From Candidatus Melainabacteria bacterium (lineage in GTDB: Bacteria; Cyanobacteriota; Vampirovibrionia; Vampirovibrionales; JAJTHC01), in assembly GCA_026389055.1 (NCBI GenBank), contig JAPLIO010000254.1, forward strand, positions 1 through 13,938: a DNA stretch of 13,938 nt, written 5' to 3'. Made by a program: the position numbers and the translations under genes. Every line of letters begins with the position of its first letter. Position 1 is the first letter of the stretch. Below are positions 7,399 to 13,583 of this stretch, piece after piece. The notes beneath the pieces are model-generated. The model was not told the origin of the DNA. It saw only the letters and a program-made list of their open reading frames with translations, and did not search any database.

Positions 7399-7424
7399 TA
7401 CGCTATTTAATCTGAGAATTGGTA
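7399..7424 (-). repeat. Dispersed 26-bp repeat, copy 2
   Basis: On the minus strand it reads TACCAATTC, TCA, GATTAAATAGCGT. It is the right end of the MITE-like element and lies 15 bp after the stop of the R3H ATPase gene, in the same orientation as that gene. Confidence 0.75.
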
Positions 7425-7439
7425 TTAGGGGCAGTAAAG

Positions 7440-9227
7440 CTACTTCCCTTTGGCTGGTAGAATTTTCAGCCTGCGTTCAGGCTCTGCCCCAACGGAAAGC
7501 GACGTAAAGCCCTGCTTTTCCACCCATTCATGTTGCAACCTTCTGATATAAGAACGCCGTGGCAATAGTTCCACCGCCTGCCCTGTTTGCTTGGCTTTTT
7601 CAAGGCAGTGCATTACCTCACTCAAGGCCTGCTCCGTTTCTACTTCAAATTCTGGTTTTTCTGCTTCGGCAGATTGTAACCACGCCACCATCGGAGCGGT
7701 TTCACCAGCCTCATCCATCAATTTTTCAATCAACTGCTGCCCAATGGTAGAACCTTCCAAGGCTTCCCGCAACGCCCGCTGAATTTGAGGTTGGGTGTTG
7801 GTTTTAGCATAGAAAATAGGCACCTCAAAATCTTGAGCCAACCGAAGCACTTTACCACCAGGGCGAGCATGCCCTCTCAACGCCACAACGGCATGGGCTT
7901 CGTGCATTTTTTCTGTAACAATAATTAAATGCTGTAACTGAAGCCGTTCCAAAATACGCTCGAAAAAGCTATGGGTAATGGCATACAAAAACACCTTGAA
8001 GGTTTTTAGCTGGCGTTGCTGCACCAAGGCGGTACTTCTACCCAAAGAAGCTTGGGCGGAAGAAATGGCATCGGGCTGAGTATCCGCCATAGCAATGGAT
8101 GCTTTGGGTTCAATTTTATCCGTTAAAGCCCGAACGTTGGTCTTCAAAATGCGCGTTTTCCCACTGGCAGCGTCAATTTTCCGAATTTCGGGGGTTACAA
8201 CAAAGCCTTTCAACCACCCATCAACCGTTTTTGCTACATCATGATAAATAGCTAGGGTGTTGTGGTCTTGCAATTCAATACACACATCGAAAGTGGGCAT
8301 TTTTTCTCGTTCTAAGATGGTTTTTTGGGTTTGCCGACGGCTCGCCTCTTCATCGCCCAAGGTTACGCTTTGAATGCCCCCAATTAAATCGGAAAGCACG
8401 GGGTTTTTGATGAGGCTTTCCAGTTGGCTGCCGTGGGCGGTGGCTATTAAAATAACCCCTCGTTCGGCAATCGTTCTTGCGGCTTGAGCTTCAGCTTCCG
8501 TGCCTATTTCGTCAATCACAATCACTTCGGGCGTGTGATTTTCTACCGCTTCAATCATGATGGCTTGTTGGTCTAGGGGGTCTTTTACTTGCATTCTTCT
8601 GGCACGCCCTACTACGGGGTGCGGAATATCGCCATCGCCTGCAATTTCGTTAGAAGTATCGACGATGATGACTCGTTTTTTGACTTCGTTTGCCATCATT
8701 CTGGCCATTTCCCGAAGCTTGGTGGTTTTACCAACCCCTGGCCTGCCTAAAATTAAAATGCTTTTGCCTGAACGTACCACATCTTCAATGGGGGAAATGG
8801 TGCCTAGCACCACTCTGCCTACCCTGCAGGTTAGCCCGATGATGTCGTCTTGGCGGTTGCGGATGGCACTAATTCGGTGGAGAGTGCGGGCAATCCCTGA
8901 ACGGTTATCCCGTGAAAACGCCCCGATGTTATTGACAACGAAGGCAATTTCTTCTTGCGTTGTAGGGGTTTCGCCTAGTTCTAGGTAGGTTTTATCTAGG
9001 TATCTTGCTTCGGGGGGTCTGCCGAGGTCTAGGACGATTTCTATCAGATTATCTGACCCGTGGTTGCGGAGCGTTTCTACCATTTCATGCGGTAGAATTT
9101 CGAGGAGCAGTTCTAGTTCTTGGTTGTAGTATTTATCTTCGGGGGGTAGGGCTTGCGGGGCGGGGGGGTGGGTGTTTGGTGTGTTGGTCAAGGTGTGGTT
9201 TTCCCTTCTAGTGGAAAAAATTGACAA
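7440..9227 (-). CDS. AAA ATPase with C-terminal R3H domain (Ycf45/SpoIIIAA-like)
   Basis: A 595-residue P-loop ATPase of the family called ycf45 in cyanobacteria and plastids, related to SpoIIIAA ATPases; the exact role is not established, and the R3H domain implies single-stranded nucleic-acid binding. Seen: an N-terminal helical domain (about 36-140) with the FSRDNRSGIARTLHRIS segment; Walker A GRPGVGKT (161-168); Walker B VIVIDE (235-240); IATAHG (261-266) as likely sensor region; a linker; and at about 535-590 an R3H domain with RxxxH at Arg562-His566 (YIRRLQHEW). Length is normal for the family. The frame opens with TTG at 9227. A second TTG at 9191 (TNTPNTHPP) follows AAGGG at a workable distance and may be the true start. 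It stands alone on the minus strand, converging on the 161-aa gene. Confidence 0.9.
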   Translation of the reverse strand: MSIFSTRRENHTLTNTPNTHPPAPQALPPEDKYYNQELELLLEILPHEMVETLRNHGSDNLIEIVLDLGRPPEARYLDKTYLELGETPTTQEEIAFVVNNIGAFSRDNRSGIARTLHRISAIRNRQDDIIGLTCRVGRVVLGTISPIEDVVRSGKSILILGRPGVGKTTKLREMARMMANEVKKRVIIVDTSNEIAGDGDIPHPVVGRARRMQVKDPLDQQAIMIEAVENHTPEVIVIDEIGTEAEAQAARTIAERGVILIATAHGSQLESLIKNPVLSDLIGGIQSVTLGDEEASRRQTQKTILEREKMPTFDVCIELQDHNTLAIYHDVAKTVDGWLKGFVVTPEIRKIDAASGKTRILKTNVRALTDKIEPKASIAMADTQPDAISSAQASLGRSTALVQQRQLKTFKVFLYAITHSFFERILERLQLQHLIIVTEKMHEAHAVVALRGHARPGGKVLRLAQDFEVPIFYAKTNTQPQIQRALREALEGSTIGQQLIEKLMDEAGETAPMVAWLQSAEAEKPEFEVETEQALSEVMHCLEKAKQTGQAVELLPRRSYIRRLQHEWVEKQGFTSLSVGAEPERRLKILPAKGK

Positions 9228-9406
9228 CGATGGATAACAAAAAACGACCTTGTAAACGTTGGGTTATTGCGATGCTTTACACTGATAGTATTTCATATTT
9301 CTGTGGGTTTGCCTAGCCTTTAATTTTGGGCGTTTCGGGGCGGGTTAGGTGCGTTGCACCAATGCCGCCCCGCCGTTGCCCCCTGCTTCGCACTCAACCC
9401 CGCCAG

Positions 9407-9444
9407 CCCTCACCCTAGCCCTCTCCCAGAGGGAGAGGGGACAG
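9407..9444. repeat. REP-like palindrome, copy 1
   Basis: CCCTCACCCTAG followed by a perfect 9-bp hairpin CCCTCTCCC/GGGAGAGGG (9419-9427, 9431-9439) with loop AGA. A near-identical unit is at 10506-10543. This motif type is widespread as an extragenic palindrome in many bacterial genomes. Confidence 0.75.
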
Positions 9445-9483
9445 TACCCAACCCTGCCAATCCCCGATTTCTACCGATGGCTT

Positions 9484-9515
9484 GCCGTTGCCGATGCTTC
9501 GCATCTGGCAACGGC
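9484..9515. repeat. Long hairpin
   Basis: GCCGTTGCCGATGC (9484-9497) pairs with GCATC and GGCAACGGC (9501-9505, 9507-9515) with one bulged T and a TTC loop: 14 base pairs. No T-tract follows. A second pairing TCGTTC/GAACGA (9544-9549, 9565-9570) around the ten-C run lies just downstream. Confidence 0.65.
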
Positions 9516-9679
9516 GGGGGGCTCGCTCGCCTTTTAGGCGGGCTCGTTCGCCCCCCCCCCGCCTGAACGACCTTTCTCCTCTGTTTTACCGACCCCCTAA
9601 AGTTCCCTATACTTCTGCCGATACTACTGCTATAGCCTACTTTTATCCCACTCTATTACCTTGAAAAAAGGATGTGTTT

Positions 9680-10353
9680 ATGATATGCTTAAACCAGCAA
9701 CCAGCAACCAGCAACCAGCAACCAGCGTAAGCTAGGCTTTACCTTATCTGAACTTGGCGGTTTTGGGTTTAATTGCAGGTTTAACTGTGCCAAGTGTTGT
9801 TAATTCCATTGAAATTAGCAGGCAAAAAGCCGTGCTAAAAGAAGGCATTCAAGCCGTTAGCCAAATTATTCAAGAAGGCTATCTGGATGGTACGTTTGCA
9901 AGTATCACTGATTGGAGCATGCTCAACACCACAGACCCCATTGTCCAGTATTTCACCAGTAAACTAGGCGGTGTGGTCAAACAATGTGCTAGGGGAACAG
10001 TAACTGGATCCTGTAATACGTACCACCAGTTCCTAGGTCCAACCCATGGAGTAAATGACCATTCAGCACGATGGGTACTGTCTAACGGAACAACTATTGC
10101 TTTAGTGCAAGGTTATACTAATGGCGGTTATATTGGTTTTACACTTAATAGTAAGCCTGGATTTAATAATGGGGTTGGTAAACAAATGGCGCTTATTTGC
10201 AATATAGCCGATGTGCCTTTGTCATTTACGTCAATTCCTGGTGGTCAAGCTACTTCTCTCCCAGTCTTAAAGTCGGCTCAATGTGGTCCTGGGTGGGCAG
10301 AAACGTTTAATGCTACTTTCTATCCCCTTTCTTGGGAAGCCCTTTATCGTTAA
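9680..10353 (+). pseudogene. Type IV pilin-like gene, frameshifted at the N-terminus
   Basis: The body (9754-10353, about 199 codons) has the hydrophobic N-terminal helix of type IV pilins and pseudopilins (AVLGLIAGLTVPSVVNSIE), then a helix (RQKAVLKEGIQAVSQIIQEG) and a Gly/Asn/Thr-rich globular part with four Cys. Upstream, in another frame, lies the prepilin cleavage motif KLGFTLSE (codons from 9729): a basic-G/FTLSE site with the Glu at +5. Joining the two needs a +1 shift near 9753, as if two bases were lost from GFTLSELLAVLG. The best start (ATG 9680 after AAAAGGA) is in the third frame and ends at TAA 9728. Between start and motif lie five heptamers that also change the frame. As it stands, no frame makes a complete prepilin. 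It could be a pseudogene, a phase-off allele plus a second lesion, or carry a sequencing error. Confidence 0.7.
9692..9726 (+). repeat. Tandem heptamer, five copies of AACCAGC
   Basis: Five exact copies of a 7-bp unit lie between the start codon (9680) and the prepilin cleavage motif (from 9729) of the pilin-like gene. Seven is not a multiple of three, so each gain or loss of a unit changes the frame. With four or seven units, ATG 9680 would run in frame into KLGFTLSE; with the five seen, it stops at 9728. Confidence 0.9.
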
Positions 10354-10370
10354 GCCCTTGTACTAATTTA

Positions 10371-10396
10371 TACCATTTGACCGATTAAATAGCATG
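10371..10396 (+). repeat. Dispersed 26-bp repeat, copy 3
   Basis: TACCATTTGACC followed by GATTAAATAGCATG, 17 bp after the stop of the pilin-like gene and in the same orientation. Relative to copy 2 it differs at a few positions in the middle. No inverted partner is evident on the other side of the following repeat block. Confidence 0.7.
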
Positions 10397-10399
10397 TTT

Positions 10400-10582
10400 T
10401 GTCATTCCGAGCGTAGCCGAGGAATCTCCTTACCATCTAGGGGGATTTCTCGACAAGCTCGAAATGACAAGGTTTTGATGATTTCCGTAGGGTGAGGGTT
10501 TGAAACCCTCACCCTAGCCATCTCCCAAAGGGAGAGGGAACAGAAACCTCCCTAGACGCTAAGGAGTACGCTCGGAATGACA
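10400..10582. repeat. Nested palindromic repeat block
   Basis: TGTCATTCCGAGC (10400-10412) is matched in inverse by GCTCGAAATGACA (10457-10469, one mismatch) and by GCTCGGAATGACA (10570-10582, perfect). Between the two right-hand copies sit a 13-bp perfect inverted repeat, AGGGTGAGGGTTT/AAACCCTCACCCT (10489-10501, 10503-10515), and a REP-like unit. It reads like one palindromic element inserted into another. No coding sequence is seen. Confidence 0.7.
10506..10543. repeat. REP-like palindrome, copy 2
   Basis: CCCTCACCCTAG followed by CCATCTCCC-AAA-GGGAGAGGG, matching the unit at 9407-9444 with three substitutions over the shared length. Its first part doubles as the right arm of the hairpin at 10489-10515. 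Confidence 0.75.
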
Positions 10583-10662
10583 GGGTGCTTTTTTCTTGAA
10601 TACCAACCCCAAATTCAAACAGTCTTGAAAAAATGCCTAAAATTCAAAAATCTTTTCAAAAC

Positions 10663-10877
10663 TTGATTGTTGTCCCAAAATTCATGCTGATGCAGAATAA
10701 AAGGCGGGGGTCAAACAAACATGAATATGAGCCCAATAATCAAGTTTTCTCTCTGGCTAAAATGGCTTAAACCCTTACCATTAAACCATCTATGGGTTTT
10801 CTGCCTCTTATGTTCTCTTCCCGTTTGATTTCCGACCATTTATTCTGCATCGGCATGAATTTCAGGACAAAATTCAA
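10663..10877. repeat. Long imperfect inverted repeat
   Basis: The arm at 10663-10716 and the reverse complement of 10823-10877 align over about 55 bases with scattered mismatches; the central segment (ATTCATGC, one mismatch, then GATGCAGAATAAA) is nearly identical. The spacer is 106 bp. Together they could form a long RNA hairpin or be a MITE-type element. It occupies the gap after the ldpA stop (10887, minus strand), so it may also shape the 3' end of that transcript. The arms do not match the 26-bp repeat or the IS ends. Confidence 0.7.
10721..10828 (+). CDS. Possible small hydrophobic protein, 35 aa
   Basis: A short frame from ATG 10721 to TGA 10826-10828 occupies the spacer of the long inverted repeat. 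It encodes a basic start (MNMSPIIKFSLWLKWLK) and a hydrophobic tail (LWVFCLLCSLPV), compatible with one membrane segment. A G-rich stretch (GGCGGGGG, 10703-10710) lies about 10 nt upstream but belongs to the left arm of the repeat, where folding would hide it. The stop lies in the right arm. A frame of this length can arise by chance, and there is no homology evidence; it is listed because of its exact fit in the repeat. Confidence 0.2.
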   Translation: MNMSPIIKFSLWLKWLKPLPLNHLWVFCLLCSLPV

Positions 10878-10886
10878 TCTTTGGCG

Positions 10887-11891
10887 TTAACTGAAAAAAG
10901 CTTTCACAAACGCCTTGGCTCCTGCTATGGCGACTTCCCCCTGCAAGCCTGCCACTTTCTTCCTAGCAATGGTACCTACCCCAACACCCCAAATCCCCAA
11001 TCGTTGAAACCCACTACCCACAAGGGTTTTAACCAACGCAGGCGTATTCAAATTAACCCCCCCCGAAAGGGTAACAGGGTACGCTGGTTGATACTGCCTT
11101 AAAACCTGTAAAGCCCCTTCTATAGCGGGTTTTGAAGAAAAAGCCTCTTCAGAACCTGACATGGGTTTTCCGTCAATTTGCAATAACGGAAACCCATTCA
11201 CACCAGCTACCAACCCTTCAAAAACCTGCAAATAGCCTATCCACGCCTGTTCTGAGGCTGTCTGACTAGGACGAAAACACAACGAAATAAGCTTCCCCGC
11301 AAACACCGTGGCACAATCTTCAAAGCATTTTCGCAAAGAATCCACATCCAAAGCGTGGGTATGCAACTCAACCGCATTCACCCATGGGTTACTTAAAATA
11401 GCCTGTAACGGTTCTGGCAACTGGGTTTGAGGCACCCAAGCAAAGGCATCGGTTGGGCAAACGGGCACGCACCGTCCACACCCGTAGCACTTGGGTAAAT
11501 CCACCGCCAATTGTTCAGGGAGGGTGGCATCTAACGCCAAAGCTTCGGTTGGGCATTCGGGCAGGCAAAGCCCGCAAGCGATGCAGGCATCGGGCTTTAC
11601 GGCAACTTTGCGAAAATGCGGATCGCCATCTAAATCTAAACTAACCATGAGGGTAGGCAAAACGGCGGTGGCATTTTTGGCTTGATAGGCTTCAAACGCA
11701 GTAATAACGCACGCCAACACATCAGGATGGGGGGCAATATCAATGCAGGCAATACCTGCTGGCAGATAGGCTTCCACCAAGGGGGCGATAGTGGGTAAAT
11801 CTGTAAAGCTTGCACCGCAAATTAACTTAAAAAACGAGGGTTGGGCTAAAACCTGCTGAGGGGTTAATTGATGCGGGTTTGCGGTCATCAT
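10887..11891 (-). CDS. ldpA: LdpA-like iron-sulfur protein
   Basis: A 334-residue soluble protein of the LdpA family. In the cyanobacterium Synechococcus elongatus LdpA is a redox-active protein with two [4Fe-4S] clusters that feeds light/redox state into the circadian clock. Seen: the family's N-terminal segment FKLICGASFTDLPTI and a following IDIAPHPDV stretch; LMVSLDLDGDPHFRKV (about 81-96); two ferredoxin cluster motifs, Cys103/106/109/113 (CIACGLCLPEC) and Cys135/138/141/145 (CYGCGRCVPVC); then a C-terminal domain of about 185 residues with a Gly-rich barrel-like end (TLSGGVNLNTPALVKTLVGSG). The gene starts 3 nt after the stop of the upstream coiled-coil gene (TAA-CCC-ATG-ATG), so the two are almost surely translationally coupled; ATG 11888 is an alternative start. 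No kai genes are visible here, so a clock role in this organism is not shown. Confidence 0.82.
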   Translation of the reverse strand: MMTANPHQLTPQQVLAQPSFFKLICGASFTDLPTIAPLVEAYLPAGIACIDIAPHPDVLACVITAFEAYQAKNATAVLPTLMVSLDLDGDPHFRKVAVKPDACIACGLCLPECPTEALALDATLPEQLAVDLPKCYGCGRCVPVCPTDAFAWVPQTQLPEPLQAILSNPWVNAVELHTHALDVDSLRKCFEDCATVFAGKLISLCFRPSQTASEQAWIGYLQVFEGLVAGVNGFPLLQIDGKPMSGSEEAFSSKPAIEGALQVLRQYQPAYPVTLSGGVNLNTPALVKTLVGSGFQRLGIWGVGVGTIARKKVAGLQGEVAIAGAKAFVKAFFS

Positions 11892-11894
11892 GGG

Positions 11895-12632
11895 TTACTG
11901 AACGGGCTGATCCCACCCGAAGCAGGAGAGATAACACCCACCACCCACAGGCCGAGCAATGCCGTGTTTCACCAAGTAAGAAACCCGAGCCGAAATTTCA
12001 GAAAGGGTAACGGCTTCAAAGGTTTCGCCCGTTTTTGGGACTGTAACACCCTGTTCTACAAGGTATCGGCGAATTTGTTCCGTAGTGGCTTGCCCGCCTT
12101 GGTAAACAATCGCCCGAAAAATTTCGTAGTTGATGGAATCTTTCCGTTTGAGGATGGTATCGCCTTGTTTAAAGGCTAGTTCGGGCAGGAACATGCCATC
12201 GCTAGAAGGGGGAAGTAAGGGTAATTGTCGTTTAATGGCTTTGTTTTTGGGGCTGTTTTTTTCTGGGTTGGAAATGCCTGCAGGTTGCGTTTTTTCCGCA
12301 GAAGCTTGAACCTGTTGTAAAGGCACCACGGTGGGTTTTGCAGCTGTCGGCAACAATAAAGCAGACAAACTACTTTTCAAGCCCAATAGGCGTTGACGCT
12401 TTTGCTTGAGGGCTTGGAGCTGTTCTAGGGCTTGTGCTAATTGTTCAATTTGAGGGGCTAATTCAGCCAATTCCGCTTCGGCTTCAACAAGCAAGGCTTC
12501 AAGCCGTTCGCTAGCGGCTAAAGAGGCATTGGGGGCAATGGCAGCAGGTAATGGATTTTCTAATAGTTTAACGGTCGTGTTTTCAGTGGAAGCAGGGGGC
12601 ATCATCATCAGTTGGGCAATCGACATCATCAT
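11895..12632 (-). CDS. Hypothetical protein: N-terminal coiled coil, C-terminal winged-helix-like domain
   Basis: A 245-residue protein I cannot assign to a family. Seen: a Met-rich start (MMMSIAQLMMM, several possible initiation codons); a strong coiled coil at about 38-88 (alternating Leu/Ala/Glu, such as EAEAELAELAPQIEQLAQAL); a Pro/Lys/Ser-rich linker (95-140); and a C-terminal domain at about 155-235 with helix-turn-helix character (INYEIFRAIVYQGGQATTEQIRRYLVEQG, then a second helix AVTLSEISARVSYLVKHG and a short turn RPVGGGCYL), resembling a winged helix. This suggests an oligomeric DNA-binding or regulatory protein. It is the first gene of a two-gene operon with ldpA (3-nt gap). No Shine-Dalgarno sequence is obvious. 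The DNA-binding role is inferred from the domain pattern only. Confidence 0.75.
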   Translation of the reverse strand: MMMSIAQLMMMPPASTENTTVKLLENPLPAAIAPNASLAASERLEALLVEAEAELAELAPQIEQLAQALEQLQALKQKRQRLLGLKSSLSALLLPTAAKPTVVPLQQVQASAEKTQPAGISNPEKNSPKNKAIKRQLPLLPPSSDGMFLPELAFKQGDTILKRKDSINYEIFRAIVYQGGQATTEQIRRYLVEQGVTVPKTGETFEAVTLSEISARVSYLVKHGIARPVGGGCYLSCFGWDQPVQ

Positions 12633-12661
12633 AAGGGGGTAGGTAACTCTAATTTTTTGGT

Positions 12662-12702
12662 TGTATAACAGGTTTAATCGGTTACTTTAGTTTAGCTAAA
12701 GT
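12662..12702 (-). promoter_or_regulatory. Possible promoter with overlapping palindrome upstream of the ldpA operon
   Basis: On the minus strand TATACA (12667 to 12662) is a fair -10 box. The -35 position 17 nt upstream (12690 to 12685, CTAAAG) is poor but lies inside a perfect palindrome, ACTTTAG-5 nt-CTAAAGT (12684-12690, 12696-12702). A palindrome over a weak -35 is a usual place for a regulator. Transcription would start about 25 nt before the first ATG at 12632. Confidence 0.35.
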
Positions 12703-12804
12703 GCGCCGTTTAGGCAACTTCTTTCTATCGTTGCCACCAAAAAAAAGCAGTACTCTTAATTTTTACTAGATTTTATGGAAGTTGCCAGCTTCAAGCCCTA
12801 TTCA

Positions 12805-12830
12805 TACCGATTCACAGATTAAATAGCGTT
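12805..12830 (+). repeat. Dispersed 26-bp repeat, copy 4
   Basis: TACCGATTCACA followed by GATTAAATAGCGTT. It ends 9 bp before the stop codon of the M23 peptidase gene, which reads toward it on the minus strand, so relative to that gene it is inverted compared with copies 1-3. No second inverted copy is found nearby, so it is a solo end. Confidence 0.75.
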
Positions 12831-12839
12831 AGATGGGTA

Positions 12840-13583
12840 TTATGGGGTTGGTGCTTGTTGGGTATGCTCTACGGTAGGATTCGTAAAAGCTGGCATCCAA
12901 CGAATGGGCTTTTTGGGAACACTACTGTTAAAGAAAGCCCCTTCTTCATGTTGATTAATAGCCTGTTGCAGTGGGCTATCGCCAACAGGGCCCCCCATAG
13001 CAGGGGGCATGGGTATTGGCACTGAAGCGAATAATTCATCGGAAGCAGCTGGGGCTAATTGCCCAGAAGCAATCAATTCCTGTTGTAGAAAGAGCAAATA
13101 ATCCACGGGGTTCATATATTGTTTGTTATAGTGTACTTCAAAGTGAAGGTGTGCACCTGTTGAACGCCCCGTAGAACCTACCAACGCAATAGGCTGCCCC
13201 GCAACAACGCTTTGCCCTTGTTGTACCAATATTTTTGAATTATGCCCGTATAGGGTGTAAATACCCCGTCGTTCGTGGCGTAATACCACTAAATTACCGT
13301 AGCCTTTGTAATTGCCAGCATAAAAAACGGTCGCTTTTTCAGGAGAAAAAACGGGCGTGCCTGTTGGGGCGGCAATATCTAACCCTGCATGGAAGCGTTT
13401 GGATTGATTAAAGGGGTCTGTTCGCCACCCAAATTCTGATGTAATTGTACCGCCTGCAGGAGCAAAGCGTAAGGCAGGTGCTGCACTGGTAGGCATTGTG
13501 GTTTGAATCAAATAAGCAACGCAAAGTGCCAAGGCTAGGCTCAATCCACGAAGATAAGGCTGACTATTAGAGTTTGTTTTCAT
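12840..13583 (-). CDS. Secreted M23-family (LytM/NlpD-type) metallopeptidase
   Basis: A 247-residue exported peptidoglycan-hydrolase-type protein. Seen: a signal sequence or membrane anchor (about 11-35, GLSLALALCVAYLIQ, possible cleavage after TSAA); an M23 domain at about 43-162 with all key residues, namely zinc ligands His65 and Asp69 (FHAGLDIAAPTGTPV), catalytic His114 (YTLYGH), and the HLHFEV motif with His145 and zinc ligand His147; then a Pro-rich, low-complexity tail of about 80 residues. There is no LysM or coiled-coil domain, so it is a minimal form. Since all catalytic residues are present it is probably an active endopeptidase acting on cross-links in the periplasm, rather than a degenerate activator. 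The ATG has GGGGAG about 12 nt upstream. It is monocistronic, with a possible -10 box TATAAT at 13681-13676. Confidence 0.9.
   Translation of the reverse strand: MKTNSNSQPYLRGLSLALALCVAYLIQTTMPTSAAPALRFAPAGGTITSEFGWRTDPFNQSKRFHAGLDIAAPTGTPVFSPEKATVFYAGNYKGYGNLVVLRHERRGIYTLYGHNSKILVQQGQSVVAGQPIALVGSTGRSTGAHLHFEVHYNKQYMNPVDYLLFLQQELIASGQLAPAASDELFASVPIPMPPAMGGPVGDSPLQQAINQHEEGAFFNSSVPKKPIRWMPAFTNPTVEHTQQAPTP

Larger units (their letters stand above)
7277..7424. mobile_element. MITE-like palindromic element, 148 bp
   Basis: Two inverted copies of a 26-bp repeat bound the element: TACCAATTC...TTAAATAGCG at 7277-7302 (plus) and TACCAATTC...GATTAAATAGCG at 7424-7399 (minus). Between them are three consecutive, partly overlapping hairpins: GGGCTGG/CCAGCCC (7323-7329, 7338-7344), CCCCTAC/GTAGGGG (7342-7348, 7361-7367) and GGGAAGC/GCTTCCC (7365-7371, 7380-7386). 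There is no coding capacity. It lies exactly between two converging genes, contributes the stop codon of the left one and ends 15 bp from the stop of the right one. The hairpins could also end transcription from both sides. Confidence 0.7.
9368..9519. repeat. Composite inverted-repeat block
   Basis: CCCCGCCGTTGCC (9368-9380) and GGCAACGGCGGGG (9507-9519) are perfect 13-bp inverted repeats about 125 bp apart. They enclose the REP-like palindrome at 9407-9444, and the right arm is itself half of the hairpin at 9484-9515. GCTTCGCA occurs next to both. The nesting suggests successive insertions of palindromic elements. Confidence 0.6.
9228..9679. other. Repeat-rich intergenic region
   Basis: About 450 bp between the R3H ATPase start and the pilin-like pseudogene. 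The first 100 bp (to about 9330) are A/T-rich and should contain the ATPase promoter; I cannot name its boxes with confidence. From 9340 to 9575 the DNA is very G/C-rich and made of inverted repeats, including a run of ten C (9551-9560). The open frames that cross it are repeat-driven and show no protein-like composition. AAAAAAGGA just before 9673 looks like the ribosome binding site of the pilin-like gene. Confidence 0.6.

Noticed and set aside
8557..8988. 143-codon plus-strand frame
   Set aside because: It is antisense to the conserved Walker A/B region of the R3H ATPase and has no start-site support; it mirrors the codon bias of the real gene.
9349..9664. Overlapping plus-strand frames of 60-70 codons
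   Set aside because: They run through inverted repeats and a ten-C tract, overlap one another in several frames and have repeat-driven Pro/Arg/Ala-rich composition. They are not genes.
9692..9726. Short direct repeats as a CRISPR array
   Set aside because: Units are 7 bp with no spacers, so this is a simple tandem repeat. No cas gene or 25-40 bp repeat/spacer pattern occurs in the window.
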